A stretch of DNA of 64,000 bases from the NCBI GenBank assembly GCA_015075445.1, contig JABTUJ010000011.1, forward strand, positions 1-64,000, read 5' to 3'. This DNA is from Verrucomicrobiales bacterium. GTDB lineage: Bacteria; Verrucomicrobiota; Verrucomicrobiia; Limisphaerales; J093. The position numbers and the translations under genes were made by a program. Shown in pieces: positions 35,686 through 43,530 of this stretch. The notes under the pieces are model-generated. The model was not told where the DNA came from, searched no databases, and was given only the letters and a program-made list of their open reading frames with translations. Positions within the stretch are counted from its first letter, which is position 1. Each line of letters begins with the position of its first letter.

Positions 35686-36167
35686 ACTTCCGGTCCAAAC
35701 TTCTCTCGCACGAGGATCTGGCGGGGTGGCGCGCGGCGCGGCGAGCGGCGGGCGAGCGCGTTGTGGCCACCAACGGCTGCTTCGATCTGCTGCATCTGGG
35801 GCATGTCACGTATCTCGAGGCGGCGCGGGCGTTGGGCGACGTGCTGCTGGTGGGGGTGAACGGCGACGCCTCGGTGCGCGCGCTCAAAGGGGCGGGTCGC
35901 CCGATCAACCCCGAGCGGGACCGGGCGCTGGTCCTGGCTGCACTCGCGTCGGTGGACGCCGTGTATGTCTTTCCCGAGCTGACGGCGCTGGCATTCCTGG
36001 ACCGCGTTCGGCCGGACCTCTATGCCAAGGGGGGGGATTACTCGGTGGACACCATCAACCAGGAGGAACGGCATTTCGTGGAGGGTTACGGCGGCCGGGT
36101 GGTCGTGCTGGGTGGGGTGCCCGGCAAGTCCACGACGCAAGTGGCCCAGCGGATGGCCGCGGGGTGA
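35682..36167 (+). CDS. HldE2/RfaE2-like heptose-1-phosphate adenylyltransferase
   Basis: 161 residues from a GTG at 35682, read from GTGA overlapping the previous stop, with GGGGAG just upstream. The cytidylyltransferase-fold motif NGCFDLLHLGHVTYLEAARA carries the HxGH box, and VGVNGDASVRALKG, RPINPERDRALVLAAL follow as in HldE domain II. The C-terminus has DLYAKGGDYSVDTINQEE. It would make ADP-heptose for lipopolysaccharide; a nearby hldA/hldE1 kinase is not seen. Coupling to a nucleoside hydrolase gene is unusual. Confidence 0.88.
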   Translation: MNFRSKLLSHEDLAGWRAARRAAGERVVATNGCFDLLHLGHVTYLEAARALGDVLLVGVNGDASVRALKGAGRPINPERDRALVLAALASVDAVYVFPELTALAFLDRVRPDLYAKGGDYSVDTINQEERHFVEGYGGRVVVLGGVPGKSTTQVAQRMAAG

Positions 36168-36263
36168 GCCGTGTGTGGTCCGGAGCAAGCTCACGCACCG
36201 TTCAGCATGCAGAGATCAGCATTGCTCAACGATGGCCGCCTGTGATAAGGCCCACGGCCTGTC

Positions 36264-37259
36264 ATGCGTGACTTTGTTGCTTTCACCCTCGCCCGGTCTC
36301 ACCGCCTGGAACTGCCCATCCTGACCTCGCCCGGCACGGCGTTGCTGCCGGGCGTCACTGTCCGGCAGATGGTGAGCGACGCGGAAACGCAGGCGGCGGT
36401 GGTCCGGGCTCTGCATGCCCGGTTCCAACTGCCGGTGGTGCTTTCGGCCATGGATCTGAGCGCGGAGGCGGAGGCCTTCGGGAGTGAAGTCCAGCTCAGT
36501 GACAACGAAGTCCCCACGGTCGTGGGTCGCCGGGTGACATCCCGCGAGGACGTCGAGCGATTGGCGGTGCCTGTGCCGGGCGCGGCGCGCACCGGGGTGG
36601 CGCTGGAAACCGTGCGACGCCTTCGCGAGTTGCCCGGGCAACCGTTTGTGTTCGGCGGGATGATCGGGCCGTTTTCCCTGGCGGCGCGGCTTTGCGGGGT
36701 GAGTGAGGCGTTGGGTTTGACGGTTGAGGATCCCGGGTGGGTCCATGCCGTGATCGACAAGGCGACGGCGTTTCTCCTTGCGCAGGCACGGGCTTTTCGG
36801 ACGGCCGGCGCGGACGGGGTTGTGATGGCCGAGCCCACGGCCGGGCTGCTCTCACCGCGGGCGCTGGCGGACTTCTCCTCGGCCTATGTCCAGCGGATCG
36901 CGGCCGCGGTGGACGCGCCCGAGTTCACGGTTGTTCTGCACAACTGCGCGGCGAAGTTGCTCCACCTCCCGGCGGTGCTGGCCGCGGGGACGCGGGTGGT
37001 CCACTTCGGCGCGCCGATGGATCTGCCCAAGGCGGTTGAACAGGTGCCGGCCACGACCGTGGTGGCCGGCAATCTGGACCCGAGCCGCGTGTTTGTGCAG
37101 GGGACGCCTGAGACCGTGGCGACGGCGACGCGGGAGCTGCTGGCCGCGGCCGGCGGGCGGCGAAACTTCGTGCTCTCCTCCGGCTGCGACCTGCCGCCGC
37201 CCACGCCGCTGGCGAATCTGGAGGCCTTCTTCGCCACGGCGCGGGACGGCCGCGGTTGA
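36264..37259 (+). CDS. URO-D family corrinoid methyltransferase-like protein
   Basis: 331 residues of the uroporphyrinogen decarboxylase superfamily. The zinc-binding set of the MtaA/MtbA-type methyltransferases is visible: HNC in VVLHNCAAKL near residue 227 and Cys in SSGCDLPPPTPL near 310. True HemE lacks this set. Other family strands are FGGMIGPFSLAARL and FGAPMDLPKAVEQ. The protein probably transfers a methyl group from a corrinoid protein to a thiol, or demethylates a substrate. Partner corrinoid proteins are not in the window. No cobalamin riboswitch was recognised upstream. Confidence 0.85.
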   Translation: MRDFVAFTLARSHRLELPILTSPGTALLPGVTVRQMVSDAETQAAVVRALHARFQLPVVLSAMDLSAEAEAFGSEVQLSDNEVPTVVGRRVTSREDVERLAVPVPGAARTGVALETVRRLRELPGQPFVFGGMIGPFSLAARLCGVSEALGLTVEDPGWVHAVIDKATAFLLAQARAFRTAGADGVVMAEPTAGLLSPRALADFSSAYVQRIAAAVDAPEFTVVLHNCAAKLLHLPAVLAAGTRVVHFGAPMDLPKAVEQVPATTVVAGNLDPSRVFVQGTPETVATATRELLAAAGGRRNFVLSSGCDLPPPTPLANLEAFFATARDGRG

Positions 37260-37311
37260 CGCGGGCGGGACGTGGGTCGGAAGGCGGTCGTCCGACCTAC
37301 TCGGACTCAGC

Positions 37312-38727
37312 TCAGGGCAGGACCTTGACGCGCATTTTGCGGAAAGCCACGGCGCCGTGGTCGCCCTGCAGGAAGAACGGGCCCGGCTCGCTGACCCGGT
37401 TGTCGAGCTCGCCGCCGGTGGGGCGGTCGATGGTCACGTTGTCCATGGTCTGGATGCCGTTCAGGAAGACGGTGGCCTTGTTCCCGACGAGGGTCGCCTC
37501 GACGGTCTGCCATTCCCCGGCTTTTCGGGACGCCATCTGGGCCGGGGCGGTGTGGTTGTAGAAGGAGCCGTTGCTCGTGTTGGTGGGGGTCGTGGCGTCG
37601 CCGTCGTCCAGGATCTGGAGCTCGTGGCGGCCGCGGAGGTAGAAGCCGCTGTTGGCGCCCTTGGGCACCATGTATTCGAAGCGGACGGTGAAGTTCCAGA
37701 ACTTCTCGGTGCCCACCAGGTCGGTGCCGTGCCCGCCTTCCGGGACGGTGTTGACGAGCATGCCGTTCTGGGCGCTCCAGCTCGGGGTGCCGTTGGGCTG
37801 GCGCAGCCGCCAGCCGGTGAGATCCACGCCGTTGAACAGGGGCTTGAAACCCTGGGCGGCTTCCTCGGGGCTGACCTCGTAAGTCAAGCGATGGGGGGTG
37901 CCTTCGCCGGGAGCCAGGCCCAGCGCCCACTGGATGCCGCCGAGAATGTGTTGCTGGTAGGCCTTGGCGACGTCGGCCGAGTTGGCGCGGTTGCCGCGGC
38001 CATCCTTCCACTCGGCATCCCAGACATCCTCGCGGTGGCCCAGCGAGGTGTAGAAGACGCGGCCCTTGCCGTATTCCTTGCACCACGAGATGGGGAAGTC
38101 GCCGGGATAGCCTTTGTTCGGGTGGCGATCGAGGCTGAGCAGCCCGCGGACGTTGGCGCGGTCGAAGTTCTTGAAGAGGTAGATTTCGTCGAACACGACG
38201 TAGTCCTTGCCGAGATGGACGTTGGCGGCGTGCTTGGGGTCTTCGTTGAGACAGGCCACCTTGACCTGCTCGTGGTGGGTGAGGAACTCGCCGCCCAGCA
38301 TCTGCAGGAAGGCCGGGTACCCGTGGTAGGTGTCACTGCAGGAATGCATGCCGACGAAGGCCTTGCCCGACCGGATCCAGTTGAGGAAGTACTCCTTGTC
38401 GGGGATGGCCAGGTCGCCGGTGGTGTTGGCGAAGATGACGCCGTCGTACTTCTGCAGGCTGGCGGGGGCCATTTTCTCGCGCACGTCGGCGTCGTCCTTG
38501 CCCTCGGGCCCCCCGCGGACGTAGTCCACGGTGTAGGTGCCGGATTCAGCGCCGAGGAGGGCGATGACCTTTTCGGCGACGGGGATCGAGCTGTGGCGGA
38601 AGCCCTTGGTGGCGGTGACCACCAGGAGGTGTTTGGGGGTGGTGGCGGCCAGGGTGGTGAGGGCCGCGAGCAGGAGACCTGGGGCCAGGAGGAACCGGCA
38701 CAGTTTGAGACGGTACAATGCGTTCAT
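37312..38727 (-). CDS. ThuA-DUF1080 fusion protein (secreted)
   Basis: 471 residues with a signal peptide (FLLAPGLLLAALTTLAATTP). Residues 30-260 are a ThuA glutamine-amidotransferase-like domain (HLLVVTATKGFRHSSIPVAE, FVGMHSCSDTYHGYPAFLQM). Residues 285-471 are a DUF1080/3-keto-disaccharide hydrolase domain (FKPLFNGVDLTGWRLRQ, NSGFYLRGRHELQILDD). The two domains often occur together in Planctomycetes and Verrucomicrobiota, in the 3-keto sugar pathway for disaccharide use. No oxidoreductase partner is adjacent. Confidence 0.92.
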   Translation of the reverse strand: MNALYRLKLCRFLLAPGLLLAALTTLAATTPKHLLVVTATKGFRHSSIPVAEKVIALLGAESGTYTVDYVRGGPEGKDDADVREKMAPASLQKYDGVIFANTTGDLAIPDKEYFLNWIRSGKAFVGMHSCSDTYHGYPAFLQMLGGEFLTHHEQVKVACLNEDPKHAANVHLGKDYVVFDEIYLFKNFDRANVRGLLSLDRHPNKGYPGDFPISWCKEYGKGRVFYTSLGHREDVWDAEWKDGRGNRANSADVAKAYQQHILGGIQWALGLAPGEGTPHRLTYEVSPEEAAQGFKPLFNGVDLTGWRLRQPNGTPSWSAQNGMLVNTVPEGGHGTDLVGTEKFWNFTVRFEYMVPKGANSGFYLRGRHELQILDDGDATTPTNTSNGSFYNHTAPAQMASRKAGEWQTVEATLVGNKATVFLNGIQTMDNVTIDRPTGGELDNRVSEPGPFFLQGDHGAVAFRKMRVKVLP

Positions 38728-38811
38728 GAGTAGAATTCAGCTATGTGGCAATCCACGGCTACACCGACGCCACGCCGCGGACACCCATTCATTGTGCCCC
38801 AACGGTGGCGG

Positions 38812-39501
38812 TCAGCAACTCCGGACCAGGACCACGAACTCGCCCTTCAGCGCGCGGTTCTGCGTGGCGGCGACCAGTTCGGCCGGGCGGCCCCGGAGGA
38901 ATTCCTCGAACTTCTTGGTCAGCTCGCGGGCCAGCACCACCTCGCGCTCGGGCAGGAGTTCCGCCAGCTCACCCAGCAGTCGCGGGATGCGGTGCGGGGA
39001 TTCGTAGAGCACGAGCGTGCCGGGGAGGCCCCGCAGCCGTTCCAGCTCGGTTCGCCGCTGGCCGGACTTGTGGGGCAGGAAGCCGACGAAATGGAACTCG
39101 TCCGTGGGCAGGCCGCTGGCGGTCAGCGCGGCGACGAGGGCGCAGGGGCCGGGGACGGGTTCGACGCGGCAGCCGGCGGCGAGCGCCGCGCGGACGATCC
39201 TCTCCCCGGGATCGCTGATGCCGGGGCTGCCGGCGTCGGTGACGAGCGCGACGGTTTCGCCGCGTTGCAGGCGGGCGATGAGATCTTCGCTGCGCCGGGC
39301 CTCGTTGAACCGGAAGTAGCTCAGCAACGGTTTGCGGAGGTTGAAGTGGGTGAGCAACTGGCCGGGGCGACGCGTGTCTTCGGCGGCCACCACGTCGCAG
39401 GCACGAAGCACGCGCAGGGCGCGCAGGGTGATGTCCTCGAGGTTGCCGATCGGCGTGGCCACGAGATAGAGGGTGCCGGGCTGGAGTGAAGAGGGGGCCA
39501 C
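38812..39501 (-). CDS. rsmI: 16S rRNA 2'-O-ribose C1402 methyltransferase
   Basis: 229 residues from a GTG at 39501. Tetrapyrrole-methylase-fold motifs are complete: LYLVATPIGNLEDITLRALR, AAEDTRRPGQLL, ALVTDAGSPGISDPGERIV and FVGFLPHKSGQR. It is about 50 residues shorter than typical RsmI because the C-terminal extension is missing. It methylates C1402 of 16S rRNA using SAM. It is 84 bases from ThuA-DUF1080 and 24 bases from a broken nucleotidyltransferase on the same strand. Confidence 0.93.
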   Translation of the reverse strand: MAPSSLQPGTLYLVATPIGNLEDITLRALRVLRACDVVAAEDTRRPGQLLTHFNLRKPLLSYFRFNEARRSEDLIARLQRGETVALVTDAGSPGISDPGERIVRAALAAGCRVEPVPGPCALVAALTASGLPTDEFHFVGFLPHKSGQRRTELERLRGLPGTLVLYESPHRIPRLLGELAELLPEREVVLARELTKKFEEFLRGRPAELVAATQNRALKGEFVVLVRSC

Positions 39502-39525
39502 AGTGGGACAGAGGCGAGGGGAGGG

Positions 39526-39765
39526 TCAGTTGCCGGGAGGGGCCGCACGGCGTCGGCGCAGTTCCTCCAGGCGGAGTCGATCGGCGGCGTCGATCTCGCG
39601 ATACGTTTGCTTACTCGCGATCAGCAGATCCACGTCCTCGGTGGTTCGGACCAGCCCGTGGAGGATGCACGCCTGTCCGCCGATGACCAGGTAGCGGGCG
39701 CCGTGCTCTTGGAGCAGGCGGCAGACCCGCAGGAGCGGAGTGAGTAACTCGGGTGCAGGATTCAC
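39526..39765 (-). pseudogene. AbiEii-like nucleotidyltransferase with internal deletion
   Basis: 79 residues. The N-terminal half is the start of a nucleotidyltransferase (HGARYLVIGGQACILHGLVR, TTEDVDLLI). The next residues, ASKQTYREIDAADRLRLEEL, match the usual C-terminal end of such proteins. About 120 central residues appear to be missing in frame, with the join at or near DLLI. It starts at a GTG overlapping the previous stop. It is probably non-functional. A naturally minimal MNT-type protein is less likely, because the strand after the catalytic Asp pair is absent. Confidence 0.6.
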
Positions 39766-39965
39766 CAGAGGCGGGGGTTGGCTTGGCTGCGGCGCCAGCG
39801 TTCGTACTCCGCGCGGGTCTTGGCCTTGAAGACGAAGCCGCGCGGGCGGGGGTAGGGGTTCAGGAGGTCCGCCTGTTGCTGCAGCACCCAGGCGCGGCGA
39901 AGCGCCTCCACCGGTTCGAGGTCGGCGGTGTCATCCGCCGTTCGTCTATGGCCCACGGTTTTCAT
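39762..39965 (-). CDS. small protein coupled to nucleotidyltransferase remnant
   Basis: 67 residues (MKTVGHRRTADDTADLEPVE). The body reads LLNPYPRPRGFVFKAKTRAE then YERWRRSQANPRLW, a basic, aromatic C-terminus. I recall similar short proteins upstream of AbiEii-like nucleotidyltransferases in Verrucomicrobiota, so it may be the antitoxin-side partner. Its ATG overlaps the stop of the preceding gene (39962) and its stop overlaps the start of the following one (39765), each by 4 bases. Confidence 0.55.
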   Translation of the reverse strand: MKTVGHRRTADDTADLEPVEALRRAWVLQQQADLLNPYPRPRGFVFKAKTRAEYERWRRSQANPRLW

Positions 39966-42133
39966 CGCGGCTTCAGCACCGCCCGGTAGTTGAAGCGGTC
40001 GTTGGGGGCGGCATCGCCGTTCAGGGTGAAATCGGTCCAGTCATTGGCCACGAGGCAATGGTCGGCCCACTTGAAGTCGAGGTGGGTGGGTGCGGTCGAG
40101 AGGCCGAGCGCGGACCAGGGCAGAGCCAGCTCGAGTTCGGCGGCGCTCCGCTGGAACTTGGCCGAGCCGACGGCCTGCCAGGCGTCGGAGGTGCGGCGCT
40201 CGAGCCGGGCGGGTTCGGACGGTTGGCTGGGGGCCACCACGCGGAAATCGTAGCCGAGCCAGCCGTTGGTGGGGTTCGCGTCGACGTCGAGGAACAGGAC
40301 GAGCCAGAGGGGGTCGGCGGGCGGCAGGAACGGTGACTGGCTGCGCAGGTAGAACGCGACGCGCTCGCTGTCGAAACTGACCTTCGTGGCGACCAGATCG
40401 TTGCGACCGGTCTGGTTCTCGTAAGTCACGTTGGGATCCCAGCCGCGATGCCCTCGGCGGACCGGATCCCCGCGGGTGTCGCGGAACTCGGGTTCCACGG
40501 CTTGCCAGTCGGCGAACTGGCCGTCCACGACGGTGGGGGGGGGCCGGACGGGCGGGGGTGGGCGCGCCCCTTTGTAGCGTCGGACATGGCTCACGAGCTG
40601 GTAGTAATAATCATCGCCGTGGCCGCCGCGCATCGGCTCGATGTCGCGGCTGTGTTCCTGGTCGAACTGGTCCACGAACATGACCGGGAGCCGAACGCCG
40701 TTGAACTCCGCGAACCGGCCGGCGATCCATTCGTTCCACCCGGTGACGAAGACGAAGCGGGGGTCCTCGGCGAGGGCGCGGGCCCATTGTTCGGCGACGT
40801 TCAGGCCCCAGCGCACGGCGTTCGGCCGCGCGTCGGTGGCGCCCCCGTGGTAACTGCGGCCACGGGCTCCGGGCTCGCTCATGGAACCGAGCCGGTTCCC
40901 GACGGCATTCTGGCCCACCCCGACCGACATCTGTTCCTTCTGGCCCGCGGTGTTCGTGAACACGTGTTGCGGAGACACCTCGAGCCAGCTCCACTGGTTG
41001 GGTCCGGTGGGGCCCTGGAAGTAATCCGGCTGCGGCTTGCGGAACGTGAAGAACTCGCGGAGCCGACGGGTTTCCGGGTGCGCAGTCAACAGGCGCAGCG
41101 TGCGATCGCCGGTGGCAGGTTGGCCGTCGGCGAAGGCGGCGCCGTCGGAGAAGACATCGTCGGGATGACTCCACCAGCCGATGCGGCCGGACGGTTCGGA
41201 CATTTCGAGGTAGTAGGTGCCCGCGGGGAGGGGCGGGTCGAACTCCAGGAGGCGCCATTCGTTGTCGCCCACGTTGGCGCAGCGCTGTCGGGCGAGGCGT
41301 TCGCCCGCGGGCCCGTCGCGGAACAAGGACAGGGTCATGGCGGAACCCTTCGTGTTCCAGGTGGGGAAGCGTCCCCCCACTTTCTCGACGGCCGCCGCGG
41401 TGGTGAAGGTCTGGCCGAGCGTGTGGCCGGGTTCGAGCAGGGCGGGGAGCTTCTGCTGGTCATTGCCCGCGCGGTCGAGGATCAGGGCGGGGTCGGCGAG
41501 GATGAGCGGTTTGCCTTCCCACCGGAACCAGAGGTCGGGGAACAAGCCGGGTTCGTAGAGATCCCGCCAGAGCTCGCGGACGACCTTGGCGGGGTCCCAG
41601 AAGGGGGTGAGGAAGGCGACGGCGGGCGTGCGGTTGCCGGCGGCGCGGACTTCGGACCAGACACGGAGGAGGGCCTGGTAATCGGCCTGGTAGGTGACTT
41701 GGTTGGTGACGTCGAACACGACGACGTCCACGCCGGCGTCGGCGAGCATCTGAGCGTGTTTGCGCAGGACGCCTTCATCCTGGGTGAGGTAGTAGCCGAA
41801 GAGGGATTCGCCCCAGTGATGGGGGGCATGCAGAGGGCCCCAAAGGGGGCTGTCCGGCTTGGTCATGGCGTCGGGGTCCTGCGCCAGGATGCGGGTGACA
41901 TCATAGGGTCCGCCCTGGATATGGGCGCCGAGCCAGAGGAAGTAGAAGATCCCGACGGTTCGATCCGGACGCGGCGGTCCGACCTCGACGGCGGTGGGGA
42001 GCGAGCGCCCGAGGGCATCGGTGGCCACCCAGGTGTCGCTGAGGTGATCGAGACCCAGCGGCGTTGCAGCGGGGAGATCTCCCCCAACAGCCAGGAACGC
42101 CGTCCAAGCCGAAAGGCATGCAGGCCAGTTCAT
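39962..42133 (-). CDS. GH99/GH71-like TIM-barrel protein with C-terminal CBM9-like domain
   Basis: 723 residues with a signal peptide (CLSAWTAFLAVGGDLPAATP). The barrel is marked by GIFYFLWLGAHIQGGPYDV, MLADAGVDVVVFDVTNQVTY and the closing VFVTGWNEWIAGRF, as in GH71/GH99-type endo-mannosidase or glucanase relatives. A central beta insert (about 250-330) has the GTYYLEMSEPSGR strand. The last 170 residues look like a carbohydrate-binding domain (VVDGQFADWQAVEPEF, LVLFLDVDANPTNGWLGYDF). Substrate cannot be told. It leads a series of three genes coupled by 4-base overlaps. Confidence 0.75.
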   Translation of the reverse strand: MNWPACLSAWTAFLAVGGDLPAATPLGLDHLSDTWVATDALGRSLPTAVEVGPPRPDRTVGIFYFLWLGAHIQGGPYDVTRILAQDPDAMTKPDSPLWGPLHAPHHWGESLFGYYLTQDEGVLRKHAQMLADAGVDVVVFDVTNQVTYQADYQALLRVWSEVRAAGNRTPAVAFLTPFWDPAKVVRELWRDLYEPGLFPDLWFRWEGKPLILADPALILDRAGNDQQKLPALLEPGHTLGQTFTTAAAVEKVGGRFPTWNTKGSAMTLSLFRDGPAGERLARQRCANVGDNEWRLLEFDPPLPAGTYYLEMSEPSGRIGWWSHPDDVFSDGAAFADGQPATGDRTLRLLTAHPETRRLREFFTFRKPQPDYFQGPTGPNQWSWLEVSPQHVFTNTAGQKEQMSVGVGQNAVGNRLGSMSEPGARGRSYHGGATDARPNAVRWGLNVAEQWARALAEDPRFVFVTGWNEWIAGRFAEFNGVRLPVMFVDQFDQEHSRDIEPMRGGHGDDYYYQLVSHVRRYKGARPPPPVRPPPTVVDGQFADWQAVEPEFRDTRGDPVRRGHRGWDPNVTYENQTGRNDLVATKVSFDSERVAFYLRSQSPFLPPADPLWLVLFLDVDANPTNGWLGYDFRVVAPSQPSEPARLERRTSDAWQAVGSAKFQRSAAELELALPWSALGLSTAPTHLDFKWADHCLVANDWTDFTLNGDAAPNDRFNYRAVLKPR

Positions 42134-42278
42134 GAGACGAGTCTATTCGGATGGCTCGCGGACGGCCATAACCGCGTGCACGGTGATGCGAGTACAGCCG
42201 GCCGCTGCCCGAGTTGTGTGTCAGGCTGAACGCGCGCGAGCATCGGCGGTCGTGCCAAACCAGCCTGCACGCGCCGGT

Positions 42279-43529
42279 TCAGTTGAGCACCCCCGCAGCG
42301 AACAGAGTCGCGAACTGCGGGTTGCCACGCCACTCGCGCAGAGCGGGGTGCTGGTGGCCGGGGATCAGGTCGGTTTCGCCGGCGCTACCCTTGGCGAAGC
42401 AGAGTACCTGCTGAGGTTGCACCTGACTGAGGACGACGGGTGAGTGCGAGGCCATGAGAACTTGGGCCGTGTAGACCGAGGAGAGCGACTGGAGCACGGA
42501 CTCGACCGCCCGCGGATGGATGCCGTTCTCCGGTTCCTCAATCAGGTAGATACCGCTCATTTCTGGCAGGTAGGCCGGAATGGTGAGCGCGAGCATCCGG
42601 AGCGTACCGTCCGAAGCCATCCACGAGGGTGTCTGGAGACCGTTCTGGTGGTGTAGGAGAAGATAGGCGTGCTTGTCGTCTTCGCGCTGTTTCACCTCGA
42701 TGTCCTTCAAGTCCGGCAGCGCTTCTTGAAGGTGACGCACCCAGGCCCGAAACCGCGTGGCATCCGCCGCGCGCAGATGTTCTACGACCCAGGGCAGATT
42801 CGATCCGTCGGGCTTGAACCGTCGTCCCCGCCCAGGTGGGCTGGCAGCCCGCAGCAGATGGCTCTTGAGAAAGACGGGTTGCACTCCCTCGACAAGGAGG
42901 ACCCGCAGCCAGTTTGCCACCGGGAAGGATATCTCGTCGGCCGGCAGATTTCCCAGTGCCGACTTGCGGGGCCCGAGCTTGAAAGAGGGACTGTATGACT
43001 TGCCGGTCTCCGCATAGAAATTGTCATTGCCGCCAGGGACCTTCTTGATGACCGACCGCGAACCCCGCCGGGGCGATCGCGGTGGAATCAGGCTGGTTGG
43101 CGGCGTCGAAGGTGCGGGAAACAGGTCACGCTGGATCCCTTCGGAAGGGAGAGTCTCGTTAAAGGACACTCGTTCTTCCAGCAGGGCGATCTCCGCCGAG
43201 CCGGGGTCGAGCCCCACGGCGACTTCGTACCGGATCGTGTGAAAGGGCCCACCCTCGATGTGCTGGCGGAGCTCCTCGGGGATCACCGCCTCAAGCGCCA
43301 GTTCGAACCGGTCTCCGGCTCTTCGCCACACCAAATCATGGAAGCTCTGCGCGCGTGACTGCACGGCTTGATCCAGGCCCTCCGACACCAATTCTCCCAG
43401 GAAGGCGATCACGTCGAGGAACGTGCTCTTCCCGCTGGCGTTCGGCCCCACCAGGACGTGGAACGGTCCGAGGGGACAGTCCACCGCTCGCAGACAACGG
43501 TAGTTGAGGGCCTGGATGCGAGCGATCAT
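42279..43529 (-). CDS. AAA ATPase (AAA_15/AAA_21, OLD/ABC-like)
   Basis: 416 residues. Walker A is VGPNASGKSTF (near 27-37), in the SMC-like N-terminal position. The signature-like SDGTLRMLALTIP precedes Walker B IYLIEEPENGIHPRAV (near 330), and the His switch is in VLMASHSPVVLSQVQP. Relatives include OLD nuclease ATPases and RloA/PtuA-like defence ATPases, but no HNH, TOPRIM or DUF4276 partner gene is adjacent. Its ATG lies 1 base after the aspS stop, so it must be cotranscribed with, and possibly translationally coupled to, AspRS. Confidence 0.85.
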   Translation of the reverse strand: MIARIQALNYRCLRAVDCPLGPFHVLVGPNASGKSTFLDVIAFLGELVSEGLDQAVQSRAQSFHDLVWRRAGDRFELALEAVIPEELRQHIEGGPFHTIRYEVAVGLDPGSAEIALLEERVSFNETLPSEGIQRDLFPAPSTPPTSLIPPRSPRRGSRSVIKKVPGGNDNFYAETGKSYSPSFKLGPRKSALGNLPADEISFPVANWLRVLLVEGVQPVFLKSHLLRAASPPGRGRRFKPDGSNLPWVVEHLRAADATRFRAWVRHLQEALPDLKDIEVKQREDDKHAYLLLHHQNGLQTPSWMASDGTLRMLALTIPAYLPEMSGIYLIEEPENGIHPRAVESVLQSLSSVYTAQVLMASHSPVVLSQVQPQQVLCFAKGSAGETDLIPGHQHPALREWRGNPQFATLFAAGVLN

Positions 43530-43530
43530 G

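Noticed and set aside
36168..36263. Cobalamin riboswitch upstream of the URO-D-like methyltransferase
   Set aside because: The gap is only 96 bases and shows no B12-box-like sequence, too little for a full riboswitch.
40448..42229. A 593-residue rightward open frame
   Set aside because: Antisense to the GH99/GH71-like gene, with a composition typical of shadow frames.
42279..43529. Complete Septu/Gabija-type defence system
   Set aside because: Only the ATPase is present; no nuclease or helicase partner is adjacent.
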